From Acetobacter indonesiensis (GTDB lineage Bacteria > Pseudomonadota > Alphaproteobacteria > Acetobacterales > Acetobacteraceae): a DNA stretch of 64,000 bases. Made by a program: the position numbers and the translations under genes. Positions within the stretch are counted from its first letter, which is position 1. Each line of letters begins with the position of its first letter. The stretch lies in NCBI RefSeq assembly GCF_000963945.1, contig NZ_BAMW01000006.1, positions 296,737 through 360,736 on the forward strand, written 5' to 3'. Below are positions 24,311-33,019 of this stretch, piece after piece. Under the pieces are notes generated by a model. The model was not told the origin of the DNA and made no database searches. It was given only the letters and a program-made list of their open reading frames with translations.

Positions 24311-25754
24311 ACTGAAGCGCCATGACGGCGGCATCATGGAAGGTTGTGGTGCCGCCGGGACGGTTAATGTACTGAAAATCAGGCTGCAATGTCAGCCCAT
24401 TGGCAACGTGGGCGTTGTAGAACAGTTCGTAGATGTTTTCGTGCGACTGCACACCCCAGACCTGTCCCCACTGGTTTGACTGGAAGGGCTGGCCACCAAA
24501 AATCGAGGCTTCCTGCTGGAGTGCAACGGTACGGCTCATTTTCAGCCACTGGTACATAACACCAATGCTATCCAGCGGGCGGCCCCAGGGCTCCCCGGTT
24601 TCAATAAAACCACCCCAGATGTGGTGAGACATGGCGGTGGTTTTACCGTCCGTCCACATATACCCTGCGTGAGCAATCAGCCCGTTGATCGGGCCTTCCC
24701 CGTTGCGCATCAGCATCTGGTCGGCAATGATCCAGGCACTGGCGCGGCCAGCATGATAGCGGGCCGGTTGACCAGTCAGAACCCAGGGGTTGCCGTTGAT
24801 GTCTTCATACAGGTCTTTGTATTTGGAGTTATCGTAGCTGTAGCCAGCCTTATAATGCCCGACCAGATGGTTTTTGCCGAAGGACGGCAGCCAGCCGACT
24901 TCAACCGGGGTTGAGAACTTACCCAGACCATCCTGCGCCCATGCCCACCCCGAAATGCCGCCGTTATAGGCGTGGGGTGAAACAGCAAATAGACCGCCCA
25001 TAATGTAGGTTTCGTTGGTGGGCATGACACGCACCACAGCGCCCAGATTGCCCGATGGCCAGTCACGGTTGCCCTCGGTGTATTTATTGGGGGCCGGGTT
25101 ACCGCACACCGCCACGTTCATATACATACAGAACAGCGGTGATGCAGCGAAGAAGCTACCGACAGGAATCCAGCCCGCGCTGACATCGACATGGTTGTTC
25201 AGGAACGATTTTTCACCGTATAGATACACAAGATGGGCCACGACGTTACCACGGGCACCATAGATCTGCTGCACCCCACCAATCGAATCTCCAATATAAT
25301 CGGTGCTGAGGTTTCTGCCGTGCCCGTTCACCACCATCATGTGGCTCCAGAAGCCTTTCATGAAGTCGGCGTTGGTCAGCTTGCCCCAGTCAACATCAAG
25401 CTCAACACCCACCTGGCCGGCATTGGTGACACCCTGTTTACGGCCACCTTTGAAGTTGCCCGCAAGTTCTTCATGCACGTCAGCCAGAATATGAATACCG
25501 TGGTCAAGCAGCCATGGCTGCGCGCCCCACCAGTCCCCAAAGAAATGGTTATGGCCATAAGGGGCCGAAAACAGCGGGCCGGGGTCTTCAACCGGGTTGG
25601 CTTCATTATTGGCTTCAAGGCTGGGCCATAGCCCGACTGCACTATTACCGCCGGTCAGAAGCTGTGCATGCGCCTGCGCAGAAAACGCGGACACAAGAAG
25701 ACAGGTCAGGGAAAGAGTGCGGAAGGAGAATGGGCCAGAAGAAGTTTGGGTCAT
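24294..25754 (-). CDS. oprB: OprB-family carbohydrate-selective porin
   Basis: A 486-residue outer-membrane beta-barrel with a Sec signal peptide (cleavage after ...SAQAHA) and the OprB features: FFGDWWGAQPWLLDHGIHI near the mature N-terminus, many aromatic-flanked strands, and a C-terminus ending in alternating hydrophobics (MALQFNVVL). OprB porins admit glucose and other sugars. I use ATG 25754, since the upstream TTG at 25793 adds a tail in front of an otherwise normal signal peptide. Its 3' end overlaps the convergent SbcC-like gene by 17 bases. The gene stands alone; no sugar dehydrogenase is beside it. Confidence 0.92.
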   Translation of the reverse strand: MTQTSSGPFSFRTLSLTCLLVSAFSAQAHAQLLTGGNSAVGLWPSLEANNEANPVEDPGPLFSAPYGHNHFFGDWWGAQPWLLDHGIHILADVHEELAGNFKGGRKQGVTNAGQVGVELDVDWGKLTNADFMKGFWSHMMVVNGHGRNLSTDYIGDSIGGVQQIYGARGNVVAHLVYLYGEKSFLNNHVDVSAGWIPVGSFFAASPLFCMYMNVAVCGNPAPNKYTEGNRDWPSGNLGAVVRVMPTNETYIMGGLFAVSPHAYNGGISGWAWAQDGLGKFSTPVEVGWLPSFGKNHLVGHYKAGYSYDNSKYKDLYEDINGNPWVLTGQPARYHAGRASAWIIADQMLMRNGEGPINGLIAHAGYMWTDGKTTAMSHHIWGGFIETGEPWGRPLDSIGVMYQWLKMSRTVALQQEASIFGGQPFQSNQWGQVWGVQSHENIYELFYNAHVANGLTLQPDFQYINRPGGTTTFHDAAVMALQFNVVL

Positions 25755-25953
25755 ATTTCTTGGTTTTCTTGTGAATGAAGCAAACGGAGGCAAGGGGAGC
25801 TTTTCGTTTTGGGAATGGGTGATGTTCGGATTAAAACATTTTTACATAATTTGGTTCCCAAACAGCTTTTTCAGTGGTGATTTTATGGCGAGCACCCGTT
25901 TTTTTTGATGAGTGATGCGTTGCTGCATCAGAAATGAGGTAAGAACTCACCCT

Positions 25954-26508
25954 ATGAGCAAGATAGACACAACACGCCCCTTCCTGCCCGTGCGCATTGC
26001 TGTGATGACGGTATCGGATTCACGCACACTGGATACGGATACATCCGGTCAGGCACTGGTTTCCCGCATTGAATCCGCAGGTCATGTTCTGGCCAGCCGC
26101 GCTATTGTGCCAGATGATGTGCAACAGATAACAGAACAGCTTAAAGGCTGGATAAATGATCCTTTGGTTGATGTTGTCATAACCAGCGGCGGTACGGGTG
26201 TGACCGGCCGTGACGTGACGCCAGAAGCATTTGATGGCGTGCTTGAAAAGCGCATTGAAGGCTTTGGTGAGCTTTTCCGGATGTTATCTTACAAAAAAAT
26301 TGGCACATCGACAATCCAGTCACGCGCCTTGGCGGGTGTGGCAAACGGGACCTACCTGTTCGCCCTGCCGGGTTCGACCGGGGCTGTGAAAGATGGCTGG
26401 GACGATATTCTGGTTTTTCAGCTTGATAGCCGCCATCGCCCCTGTAACTTTGTTGAGCTTATGCCCCGCCTGCGGGAACATCTGACAGAAGGAAGCCACC
26501 ATGACTGA
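25954..26508 (+). CDS. moaB: Molybdenum cofactor biosynthesis protein B (MogA/MoaB family)
   Basis: The 184-residue protein matches the MoaB/MogA molybdopterin-binding fold: [13 protein letters not shown] at the start, then [16 protein letters not shown] (the phosphate-binding loop) and [14 protein letters not shown]. MoaB/MogA proteins adenylate molybdopterin before molybdenum insertion, although E. coli MoaB itself is inactive. I start at ATG 25954; an earlier in-frame ATG at 25912 adds 14 unconserved residues. The gene overlaps the DJ-1/PfpI gene by 8 bases. No other moa or moe genes are near. Confidence 0.93.
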   Translation: MSKIDTTRPFLPVRIAVMTVSDSRTLDTDTSGQALVSRIESAGHVLASRAIVPDDVQQITEQLKGWINDPLVDVVITSGGTGVTGRDVTPEAFDGVLEKRIEGFGELFRMLSYKKIGTSTIQSRALAGVANGTYLFALPGSTGAVKDGWDDILVFQLDSRHRPCNFVELMPRLREHLTEGSHHD

Positions 26509-27079
26509 TGATGTAAAACTGCTGATGCTGGCAGGCGATTATGTTGAAGATTATGAAATCATGGTGCCGTATCAGGCGCTGCTGATGCTGGGGTATAAGG
26601 TCGATGTGGTCAGCCCCGGCAAGAAAGCGGGCGATAAGGTAATTACTGCCATTCATGATTTTGAAGGGGCACAGACCTATAGCGAAAAGCCCGGTCATAA
26701 TTTTGAACTCAACGCCACGTTTGATGACATCAATACGGATGACTATATCGGCCTGATTGTTCCCGGTGGTCGTGCGCCGGAACATCTGCGCATGAATGCG
26801 CGTGTAATCGAAATTGTGCAGGCATTCGCCGACCGCCCTCTGGCTGCCATCTGCCACGGTGCGCAGCTTCTGGCCGCGGCAGGAATTATCAAGGGGCGCA
26901 AGGTTTCAGCCTATCCAGCGTGTCGCGCTGAAGTCGAACTTGCTGGCGCAACGTATGCCGATATTCCGGTAACGGATGCCGTAACGGATGGGGAATTAGT
27001 GACAGCCCCCGCGTGGCCCGCACACCCGGCATGGTTGGCCCAGTTTCTGACAGTTCTTGGGGCAACGATCTCGATTTAG
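26501..27079 (+). CDS. DJ-1/PfpI family protein
   Basis: This 192-residue protein has the DJ-1/PfpI nucleophile elbow AICHGAQLL with C118 and H119, an acidic residue at E16 in GDYVEDYE, and the [12 protein letters not shown] loop (86-97) typical of the PfpI/YhbO branch. Members are described as peptidases, glyoxalases or protein deglycases; the exact activity cannot be told from sequence. ATG 26501 overlaps the moaB end by 8 bases, so the two genes are translationally coupled. A functional link to molybdenum cofactor is not evident. Confidence 0.9.
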   Translation: MTDDVKLLMLAGDYVEDYEIMVPYQALLMLGYKVDVVSPGKKAGDKVITAIHDFEGAQTYSEKPGHNFELNATFDDINTDDYIGLIVPGGRAPEHLRMNARVIEIVQAFADRPLAAICHGAQLLAAAGIIKGRKVSAYPACRAEVELAGATYADIPVTDAVTDGELVTAPAWPAHPAWLAQFLTVLGATISI

Positions 27080-27146
27080 TGCTTTGGCATATCCATCCCG
27101 TTGTGCATCATGACAGCGATTCTCAACTGGATGGAGCCTTTTCTTG

Positions 27147-27806
27147 ATGCGTAATGCCTTTACCTGTGCCGCCATTGGTCTTGCTCTTGTCGGCGGGGCC
27201 ATGCCGGTATGGGCGCAGCAAGCCTCAACCTCTGCTCCCCCTTATGATGCCCCAACGCAGGTGCCGGGTGATGGCAAGTCTGCCTTACCCCCCGTCACTG
27301 CGCCGCTTGTGCTGAAACAACTGACTATCCTTGGTAATCAGCGTATTCCCGCTAATCGTCTGATGGCCGCTGTTCCCTTCCATGTAGGGGATACCGTTTC
27401 GCAGTCCCGCATTACGCAGGGCCTACAGGATGTCATGAAGGTTTATCAGCAGGACAATGTAGGCGCGCGCTTTCACCAGAACCTGAAACTGACGGGTAAA
27501 AACGTTGAAGTTGAATGGAAGATTGAAGAAACAGGGGCTGCGGCCACAACAACGCGCCCGCTGAAACTGGAAAGCGTCGATTTTTCAGGTAATCTTCACG
27601 TCGCCACGTCAGAGTTGCGGAAAGTCTTGCACCTTCAGCCCGGACAGACCGTAACCCCCGATGACGTGCTGAGCGATGAAAAAGCGATTCAGGCCGTCTA
27701 TGTGAAGAAAAATATCGGTGTGACGATCGAGCCAGACGTGCAGTACCCGCACAAAGATGAACGGGTGGCTATTACCTACAAAGTGACTGAAAAATCCCCT
27801 GACTGA
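27147..27806 (+). CDS. Secreted free-standing POTRA-domain protein
   Basis: A 219-residue protein with a signal peptide ending at about residue 23 (AMPVWA), a Pro/Ser-rich linker, then two POTRA-like repeats of the BamA/FtsQ type: LVLKQLTILGNQRIPANRL at about 54-72 and LKLESVDFSGNLHVATSELR at about 140-159, each followed by a helix and the characteristic VYQQDN or VYVKKN segment. There is no beta-barrel after them; the protein stops after the second repeat. POTRA repeats bind partner proteins in outer-membrane assembly, so a periplasmic chaperone or adaptor role is possible. Start ATG 27147 has GGAG 10 bases upstream; an in-frame TTG at 27144 is ignored. Confidence 0.72.
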   Translation: MRNAFTCAAIGLALVGGAMPVWAQQASTSAPPYDAPTQVPGDGKSALPPVTAPLVLKQLTILGNQRIPANRLMAAVPFHVGDTVSQSRITQGLQDVMKVYQQDNVGARFHQNLKLTGKNVEVEWKIEETGAAATTTRPLKLESVDFSGNLHVATSELRKVLHLQPGQTVTPDDVLSDEKAIQAVYVKKNIGVTIEPDVQYPHKDERVAITYKVTEKSPD

Positions 27807-27925
27807 TACTGCCTGACTGATCCTGAAAGTGTGGCAGTTCAGCCGTAACTAGTCCTGTGCCACATTTAACGCATCAGATGTTGCTGCACTGGAAATCTAT
27901 AGTTTGCCTCTGGCAATCAAAGCAT

Positions 27926-27957
27926 AAAAAAGGGAGGCACTAGAGCCTCCCTTTTTT
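27926..27957. terminator. Bidirectional rho-independent terminator
   Basis: AAAAAAGGGAGGC and GCCTCCCTTTTTT pair around a short CTAGA loop, with A and T tracts on both sides. It separates the POTRA gene (plus) from folE (minus). Confidence 0.93.
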
Positions 27958-27964
27958 AATAGTA

Positions 27965-28579
27965 TCAGTATTCGCTGGCGCCGGGGCGGTTCAGCATGGC
28001 CATCAGTTCACGCCGTGTGTCTGAATTGGTGCGGAACACACCCAGCATGCTGCTGGTTACCATGGAAACACCGGGGCGGTGCACACCACGGGTTGTCATG
28101 CATTCGTGGCTTGATTCAATAATCACAGCAACGCCCTGTGGCTCCAGCACATCATTGATTGTGTTGGCAATCTGGGCTGTCAGTCGTTCCTGAATTTGCA
28201 GGCGGCGTGCGTAGGCATCGACCACGCGGGCCAGTTTGGAAATACCGACCACACGGTTGCGTGGCAGGTAAGCCACATGCGCCCGGCCAATAATGGGTGC
28301 CAGATGATGTTCGCAATGACTTTCAAACCGAATATCGCGCAGAAGCACGATTTCATCATACCCTTCAACTTCTGAAAACGTACGTTCCAGCAATGTGCGC
28401 GGGTCTGTTTCGTAGCCTTCAAAAAACTCTTCATACGCCCGCACAACGCGTGATGGCGTGTCATGCAGCCCTTCACGGTCGGGGTTGTCACCTGCCCAGC
28501 GTAGCAGGGTGCGTACGGCTTTTTCTGCTTCTTCGCGTGACGGACGATGGTCGTTATCGGGCAGAGAATCGCTGCTCAT
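27965..28579 (-). CDS. folE: GTP cyclohydrolase I
   Basis: FolE converts GTP to dihydroneopterin triphosphate, the first step of folate synthesis. The 204-residue protein carries the zinc ligands C89 and H92 in SHCEHH and C160 in SHECMTTRG, plus [20 protein letters not shown] 28579 is preceded by AGGAGA at a good distance. apaG is 36 bases upstream on the same strand, so the two are probably co-transcribed and end at the shared terminator at 27926-27957. Confidence 0.97.
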   Translation of the reverse strand: MSSDSLPDNDHRPSREEAEKAVRTLLRWAGDNPDREGLHDTPSRVVRAYEEFFEGYETDPRTLLERTFSEVEGYDEIVLLRDIRFESHCEHHLAPIIGRAHVAYLPRNRVVGISKLARVVDAYARRLQIQERLTAQIANTINDVLEPQGVAVIIESSHECMTTRGVHRPGVSMVTSSMLGVFRTNSDTRRELMAMLNRPGASEY

Positions 28580-28615
28580 GCCTGTCTCCTGCGTGTACGG
28601 TGTCGATGAAACTGC

Positions 28616-29089
28616 TTAATGAATCTGTCTGATCTGGAACGGGCTATCCAGGCTGAAAGCCGGGATGGTCACATCAAAACGGCGGCCGGAATTAATGTCA
28701 CGCATCTGGTAAGACCCGCGCATAAAGCCACCAGCCGTGGTCAGTGAAACGCCAGAAGTATAGTCAAACCCGTTTTGCGGGCGGATAACGGGCTGCTCGC
28801 CCACCACACCTTCACCATGCACATATTCGGTACGGCCAGATGCGTCCGTAATATGCCATGTGCGTTCTGTTAGCTGCACAGTTGATTTGCCAGCATTTTC
28901 AATGCGGATACGGTAAACCCAGCAATACATATGCTCATCGGGTTCAGACTGATCAGGCAGCCAGAATACCTGCACACTCACACGCAGGTCTTCCGTTACG
29001 GCTTCATAGGCCGGAACAGAGGAAAACAGGTCGTTCAAGGCGTCTTCCGGGTCATGGGACATGGGCGCTGAAGCCGACCAGTCAGGCAT
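28616..29089 (-). CDS. apaG: ApaG domain protein
   Basis: The 157-residue protein is an ApaG fold: VSVQVFWLPDQSEP, then YRIRIENAG, LTERTWHITDASGR and the glycine-rich GEGVVGEQPVIRPQNGFDYTSG. ApaG proteins are linked to magnesium/cobalt resistance and pyrophosphate binding, but no reaction is established. The start at ATG 29089 has AGGAG 12 bases upstream; M10 is a possible alternative, since the first residues are not conserved. It lies just upstream of folE in the same direction. Confidence 0.92.
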   Translation of the reverse strand: MPDWSASAPMSHDPEDALNDLFSSVPAYEAVTEDLRVSVQVFWLPDQSEPDEHMYCWVYRIRIENAGKSTVQLTERTWHITDASGRTEYVHGEGVVGEQPVIRPQNGFDYTSGVSLTTAGGFMRGSYQMRDINSGRRFDVTIPAFSLDSPFQIRQIH

Positions 29090-29217
29090 GGGCTATTCTT
29101 GCTCCTGATGAAAAAACGGGATGAGATGTGCACAGAAAACAGACCGTCTGTGCCAAAACATGCGGCAACTGTGCACTGCCCCTATCATGAGTTGGCACAT
29201 CAGGAAAGCCGCGTGTG

Positions 29218-29247
29218 CCCTTTCTGCCACGGCAACGGCAGAAAGGG
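29218..29247. repeat. Perfect 11-bp hairpin between apaG and metZ
   Basis: CCCTTTCTGCC (29218-29228) and GGCAGAAAGGG (29237-29247) pair perfectly around an 8-base loop. It is 26 bases after the metZ stop on the minus strand. No T tract follows on either strand, so it is not a standard intrinsic terminator; it may stabilise the mRNA end or be rho-linked. Confidence 0.5.
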
Positions 29248-29273
29248 TGGCGTAATCTGAAGGAGGTAGCCGA

Positions 29274-30482
29274 TCAGCCGCGAGGCAGAGCAGCGACCCC
29301 ACGAGCCAGATCATCAATCAGATCTGCGCTGTCTTCCAACCCAACCGAGAACCGGATTGCCCCGTCAGAAATACCCAGACGCGCGCGTTCTTCTGGCCCG
29401 ATTTTCATGTGGGTGGTGGTAGCCGGGTGTGTGACCATGGAGCGTGCATCACCCAGATTGTTTGAGATTGCGATCAGTTGCAGGGCATTCATGAAGGCAA
29501 AAGCGCCTTCCTGACCACCGGCAACTTCAAAAGCAACCAGACTGCCGCCGCCACTCATCTGGCGTTGGGCCAGATCATACTGTGGGTGGTCTTTGCGGCC
29601 GGGGTAGCGCACGCTGACAATACCGGGTGCACTGGCCAGATAATCTGCCACCGCAGCCGCATTACGGGTCATGGCGTCCACACGCAGGGACAGCGTTTCA
29701 AGCCCCTTCAGCATGACCCATGCGTTGAACGGAGACAGCGCATTGCCCGTGTTGCGGGTAAAGGGCTGAAGCGTTTCGGTAATCCAGTCCTGACGGCCCA
29801 GAACAGCACCGCCCAGCACACGGCCCTGACCATCAATGTGTTTGGTACAGGAGTACACAACCACATCTGCCCCCAGTTGCAGTGGCTTCTGGTAAATGGG
29901 GGAGGCAAACACGTTATCAACGACAACAATGGCACCAGCCTTATGCGCCCGTTCCGCAATGGCGGCGATGTCCAGCACATCCAGCATCGGGTTTGATGGG
30001 CTTTCCAGCAGCACGGCGGCTGTGGGTTTTGACAGGGCCTCATCCCATGCGGTCAGGTCTGCTCCATCAACAAACACGGTTTCCACGCCGTAGCGAGGCA
30101 GCAGGTTGGCAACAATCCAGTGACATGAGCCAAACAGCGCGCGTGAGGCAACAACCCGTTCACCGGCTTTAACATGCGACAGCAGTGCGGAAGACACAGC
30201 ACCCATGCCAGTCGATGTCGCAACGCAGGCTTCAGCGCCTTCCAGGTCAGCCAAACGGCGTTCAAGCGCAGTGACAGTCGGGTTAGCAAAGCGGCTGTAC
30301 TGGTAGTGCTGAACCTCACCCGTGAAGGTTTTGGCAGCCTGTTCAGCGTTATCGTACACAAAGCCAGACGTCAGAAACAGGGCTTCGCTGGTTTCACCAA
30401 ACTCGGTCCGTTCCATACCGGCATGGAGAAGACGCGTCGCAGGACGCCATGTGGAGAATGAGGAGGTCTTGCTGTCACTCAT
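29274..30482 (-). CDS. metZ: O-succinylhomoserine sulfhydrylase
   Basis: MetZ is a PLP-dependent Cys/Met-metabolism enzyme that makes homocysteine directly from O-succinylhomoserine and sulfide. The N-terminus TRLLHAGMERTEFGETSEAL and the segment YSRFANPTV match MetZ. The PLP lysine lies in YSCTKHIDGQGRVLGG. I start at ATG 30482 (MSDSKTSS); the longer ORF to 30530 has an unconserved extension. The gene is preceded by a SAM-II riboswitch and a good promoter, so it should be repressed when S-adenosylmethionine is plentiful. Length 402 residues is normal. A cystathionine gamma-synthase role is less likely. Confidence 0.94.
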   Translation of the reverse strand: MSDSKTSSFSTWRPATRLLHAGMERTEFGETSEALFLTSGFVYDNAEQAAKTFTGEVQHYQYSRFANPTVTALERRLADLEGAEACVATSTGMGAVSSALLSHVKAGERVVASRALFGSCHWIVANLLPRYGVETVFVDGADLTAWDEALSKPTAAVLLESPSNPMLDVLDIAAIAERAHKAGAIVVVDNVFASPIYQKPLQLGADVVVYSCTKHIDGQGRVLGGAVLGRQDWITETLQPFTRNTGNALSPFNAWVMLKGLETLSLRVDAMTRNAAAVADYLASAPGIVSVRYPGRKDHPQYDLAQRQMSGGGSLVAFEVAGGQEGAFAFMNALQLIAISNNLGDARSMVTHPATTTHMKIGPEERARLGISDGAIRFSVGLEDSADLIDDLARGVAALPRG

Positions 30483-30611
30483 GATGAAGTATCCGGTTCT
30501 TTTCTGCTCTGATGGCCTGAAGAGAAGCACGGAGAATAAGGTGTTTCCGCTTCAGTCATACTTGCTCATCTGACCGTGGAAACAATGGAACAGGGTACGC
30601 CTGCCCAAAGC

Positions 30612-30665
30612 CTCTTTAGCGCGTTTGTTTTACCTCGCCGCAAGCCGGCCTTACAAATCACGAGG
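30612..30665 (-). ncRNA. SAM-II riboswitch
   Basis: Read on the minus strand, the SAM-II core elements occur in order and spacing: P1 strand CCTCG, then TGATTTG, GGCTTGC, P1 return CGAGG, TAAAACAA, and GCTAAAG. The P1 pair CCTCG/CGAGG is perfect. SAM-II riboswitches are found in Alphaproteobacteria before metA, metX and metZ genes, which fits the downstream gene. SAM binding should hide the translation signals and turn metZ down. Confidence 0.9.
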
Positions 30666-30703
30666 GCCCGGCGCAGAAAAATGTAAAGCACCGAACAGAA
30701 AGG

Positions 30704-30732
30704 TTTATGCGAAGGCAGCCGCTATTCGTCAA
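30704..30732 (-). promoter_or_regulatory. metZ promoter
   Basis: On the minus strand, TTGACG (30732-30727) is followed after 17 bases by CATAAA (30709-30704). The predicted start is near 30697, about 32 bases ahead of the SAM-II core. Confidence 0.6.
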
Positions 30733-30821
30733 GAGTGGAATAGGCCACGGGCTGCTTTGCTCTGGCCGGGTAGCTTGCGCGAGGCATACGGAACGCAGGC
30801 CAGAGTGAGCCTTGCGGCAGG

Positions 30822-31808
30822 TTAGAGCAGCTCCTGCAACAGTGGAACAAAAGGCAGATCTGCTTCTGGCATGGCGTAAGTGTGCAGGTCTTTCGGGCTG
30901 ACCCATGCAAGCGTCTGGCCTTCACGCGGGGTAGGGATACCACTCCAGCGACGGCACAGATAAAGCGGCATCAGCAAATTGAACGTGCTGTAGGCGTGGG
31001 AGGCAAACGTGAAAGGCGCAAGGCATGCGCGGGACACATCAAGACCCAGCTCTTCTTCCAGTTCGCGCACCAGTGCTGCTTCCGGGGTTTCTCCGGGCTC
31101 GACCTTGCCGCCGGGAAATTCCCACAGGCCAGCCATACTCTTTCCTTCCGGTCTGCGGGCCAGAAGAATATCCCCATCATTGTTAATCAGGGCTGCCGCT
31201 GAAACTAGAACAAGCCGCCGCACTGCGGATGCAGCCGGGTCTGGCTCTGCAGGGGCTTCCAGTTGCGATCGGGTCATTTCAAATACCTGAACCGGATATT
31301 CCGTACCACGGGCGACAAACATCTGTTTGTCCGTGCCAATCTGGGTAAACCCAATATGGCCCAGCACCCGGGCCGAGGCGATATTATCTTCTGCAACCGT
31401 GGCGCGAAGGCGCGTGATGTCCAGATTGGCAAAGGCCCAGCGTGCCACGCGCGCGGCGGTGAGTGACGCTACGCCTTGCCCCCAATAGGGACGCCCGACC
31501 CAATACCCCAGAATACCAACGCGGCCTATGTTCGGCAGGGTTTCGATCCGTAGCCCGACACAGCCCATCAGACGATCCTGATCATCCAGAATGGCAAAGT
31601 GGCACCCTTCCTTTGCCCGGTGCAGGCTGAGGGTAGAGGCAATCCATTCATCAGCCAGATCACGCGGGTAGGGAAACGGCAGGCGGCTGAGCATACGCAC
31701 CACTTCCCAGTCATTGACCAGGCGGTGGAGCGCTGTTGCATCATCAGGCAGAAGGGGGCGCAACCGGTAAGGCGGCGCCTCGAGCATTAAAGACGCAATG
31801 TCAGGCAT
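30822..31808 (-). CDS. GNAT acetyltransferase-Nudix hydrolase fusion protein
   Basis: This 328-residue protein joins two enzymes. The N-terminal part (about 10-185) is a GNAT acetyltransferase of the RimJ/RimL type, with YRLRPLLPDDATALHRLV and the acetyl-CoA loop RPYWGQGVAS. The C-terminal part (about 200-325) is a MutT-like Nudix domain with a complete Nudix box, GKVEPGETPEAALVREL followed by EEELGL. I start at ATG 31808, which overlaps the Rieske gene stop by 8 bases (ATGCCTGA); the longer ORF is a shadow of that gene. MutT-like hydrolases clean 8-oxo-dGTP; the acetyltransferase substrate is unknown. Similar fusions are known in some Alphaproteobacteria. Confidence 0.85.
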   Translation of the reverse strand: MPDIASLMLEAPPYRLRPLLPDDATALHRLVNDWEVVRMLSRLPFPYPRDLADEWIASTLSLHRAKEGCHFAILDDQDRLMGCVGLRIETLPNIGRVGILGYWVGRPYWGQGVASLTAARVARWAFANLDITRLRATVAEDNIASARVLGHIGFTQIGTDKQMFVARGTEYPVQVFEMTRSQLEAPAEPDPAASAVRRLVLVSAAALINNDGDILLARRPEGKSMAGLWEFPGGKVEPGETPEAALVRELEEELGLDVSRACLAPFTFASHAYSTFNLLMPLYLCRRWSGIPTPREGQTLAWVSPKDLHTYAMPEADLPFVPLLQELL

Positions 31809-32907
31809 TTTTGGCTGGGGCGGGGGCGATACCACATTCTGCCAGCAATCCGCGCAATGCGTTGATGACGGGGAAGACTTCCACATTGTGGTCGCCACCC
31901 AGTTCACGCCACGCATTCTGCTCAAGCTCCACAATCTCGCGGTCTTCGGCAAAAATGCGTTCGGTAAAGGCTACAAGGAACGGCCATGCCAGTTCAAGAA
32001 CACCCGGCACTTTCGGCCGCTTGACAGACAGCAGGCCAAATGTGCGGTTGGTCAGTTCTTCCGCGTCCTGCGGGGTATAGACAATCCACAGATCCATCAC
32101 CGGGTCTTCATCACCCGTCTGGATGCACAATGTCTGATACGGATATTCCGTACGGATTGTCATGACGTCACGGTGCTGGAATTTTTCTGATGAATCGCGT
32201 CGTTCACCAAAAATCAGGGCTTCACCCAAAGGCTGTTTGCCGCTGGTGCGGGCGAAGGAATATCGCGCCTCCACCAGTCCGGGTTCACGTTTCTGGCCCA
32301 GAAAGCGCGGGCGCATCTGTCCCATTTGCTTCATGTGCATGAACTGATGATTCATATCCATCAGGTTTTCATGCATGAAACTATAGTGGCACTTCACTTC
32401 CCGTCCGAAAGAGCGGGTTTTGTAGGCCGCATCGCCCACACGGGCCAATCGGGGTGACAGAGGCACGGAGTCAGCTTTTTCGGGGTCTCCGGGGAAGACA
32501 AAAATCAGGCCATCCTGCTCTTTGCAGGGGAAGGTGCGAACGCCGTTGGGCAGCTTGCCTTTGCCAAGATAAGGCACGTCAATGCAGCGGCCGGAGCGAC
32601 CATAGGCCCACCCGTGGTAACAGCACTGAACGGACTGCCCGCAGACTTTTCCCTTGCTAAGCGGCACCTGACGATGGGCGCAGCGGTCTTCAAGTGCGAA
32701 GATGGCCCCTTCGGTGGGGCGTACCAGCGCAATCGGTGTGCCAGCATAGCGTGTGCCGATTGTCTTGCCGGGCTTCAGTTCCTTGGACCACGCAACAGGG
32801 TACCAGAAATCAGGATTGGAACGGACGCGCCGCAGATCAGTCTTTGGACGTTCCGGCCCGTTTGTGTCTGTCCGGTCTTCAGTTTCGGTCTGAACGGTGT
32901 GGTCCAT
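31801..32907 (-). CDS. Rieske non-heme iron oxygenase (ring-hydroxylating type alpha subunit)
   Basis: The 368-residue protein has an N-terminal Rieske [2Fe-2S] domain with ligands C76 and H78, then C95 and H98 (C-x-H-x16-C-x2-H), and a C-terminal catalytic domain with the mononuclear iron motif NLMDMNHQFMH, giving D184, H187 and H191. It resembles single-component oxygenases of the vanillate/phenoxybenzoate or chlorophyllide-oxygenase type more than two-subunit dioxygenases. The substrate cannot be inferred. ATG 32907 has GAGG close upstream. It overlaps the GNAT-Nudix gene by 8 bases, and no ferredoxin or reductase gene is adjacent. Confidence 0.88.
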   Translation of the reverse strand: MDHTVQTETEDRTDTNGPERPKTDLRRVRSNPDFWYPVAWSKELKPGKTIGTRYAGTPIALVRPTEGAIFALEDRCAHRQVPLSKGKVCGQSVQCCYHGWAYGRSGRCIDVPYLGKGKLPNGVRTFPCKEQDGLIFVFPGDPEKADSVPLSPRLARVGDAAYKTRSFGREVKCHYSFMHENLMDMNHQFMHMKQMGQMRPRFLGQKREPGLVEARYSFARTSGKQPLGEALIFGERRDSSEKFQHRDVMTIRTEYPYQTLCIQTGDEDPVMDLWIVYTPQDAEELTNRTFGLLSVKRPKVPGVLELAWPFLVAFTERIFAEDREIVELEQNAWRELGGDHNVEVFPVINALRGLLAECGIAPAPAKNA

Positions 32908-33019
32908 CTCGCCTCAATCACTATGACTAACGGGGCGGCATCACTCTGACACTGCCGTACTGCGCTACATGCAACCCCATATCACGGAAAGAGGCAAGGC
33001 GAAGCACAGATACGGGCGT

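Larger units (their letters stand above)
30483..30821. other. metZ upstream region
   Basis: This 339-base stretch holds the metZ promoter (30704-30732) and SAM-II riboswitch (30612-30665) and no gene. About 130 bases separate the riboswitch from the metZ start. The last 90 bases before 30821 carry no feature I recognise apart from the 3' flank of the GNAT-Nudix gene. Confidence 0.6.

Noticed and set aside
29093..29317. 74-codon minus-strand ORF between apaG and metZ
   Set aside because: It overlaps the 3' end of metZ out of frame, has no clear ribosome binding site, and crosses the hairpin at 29218-29247.
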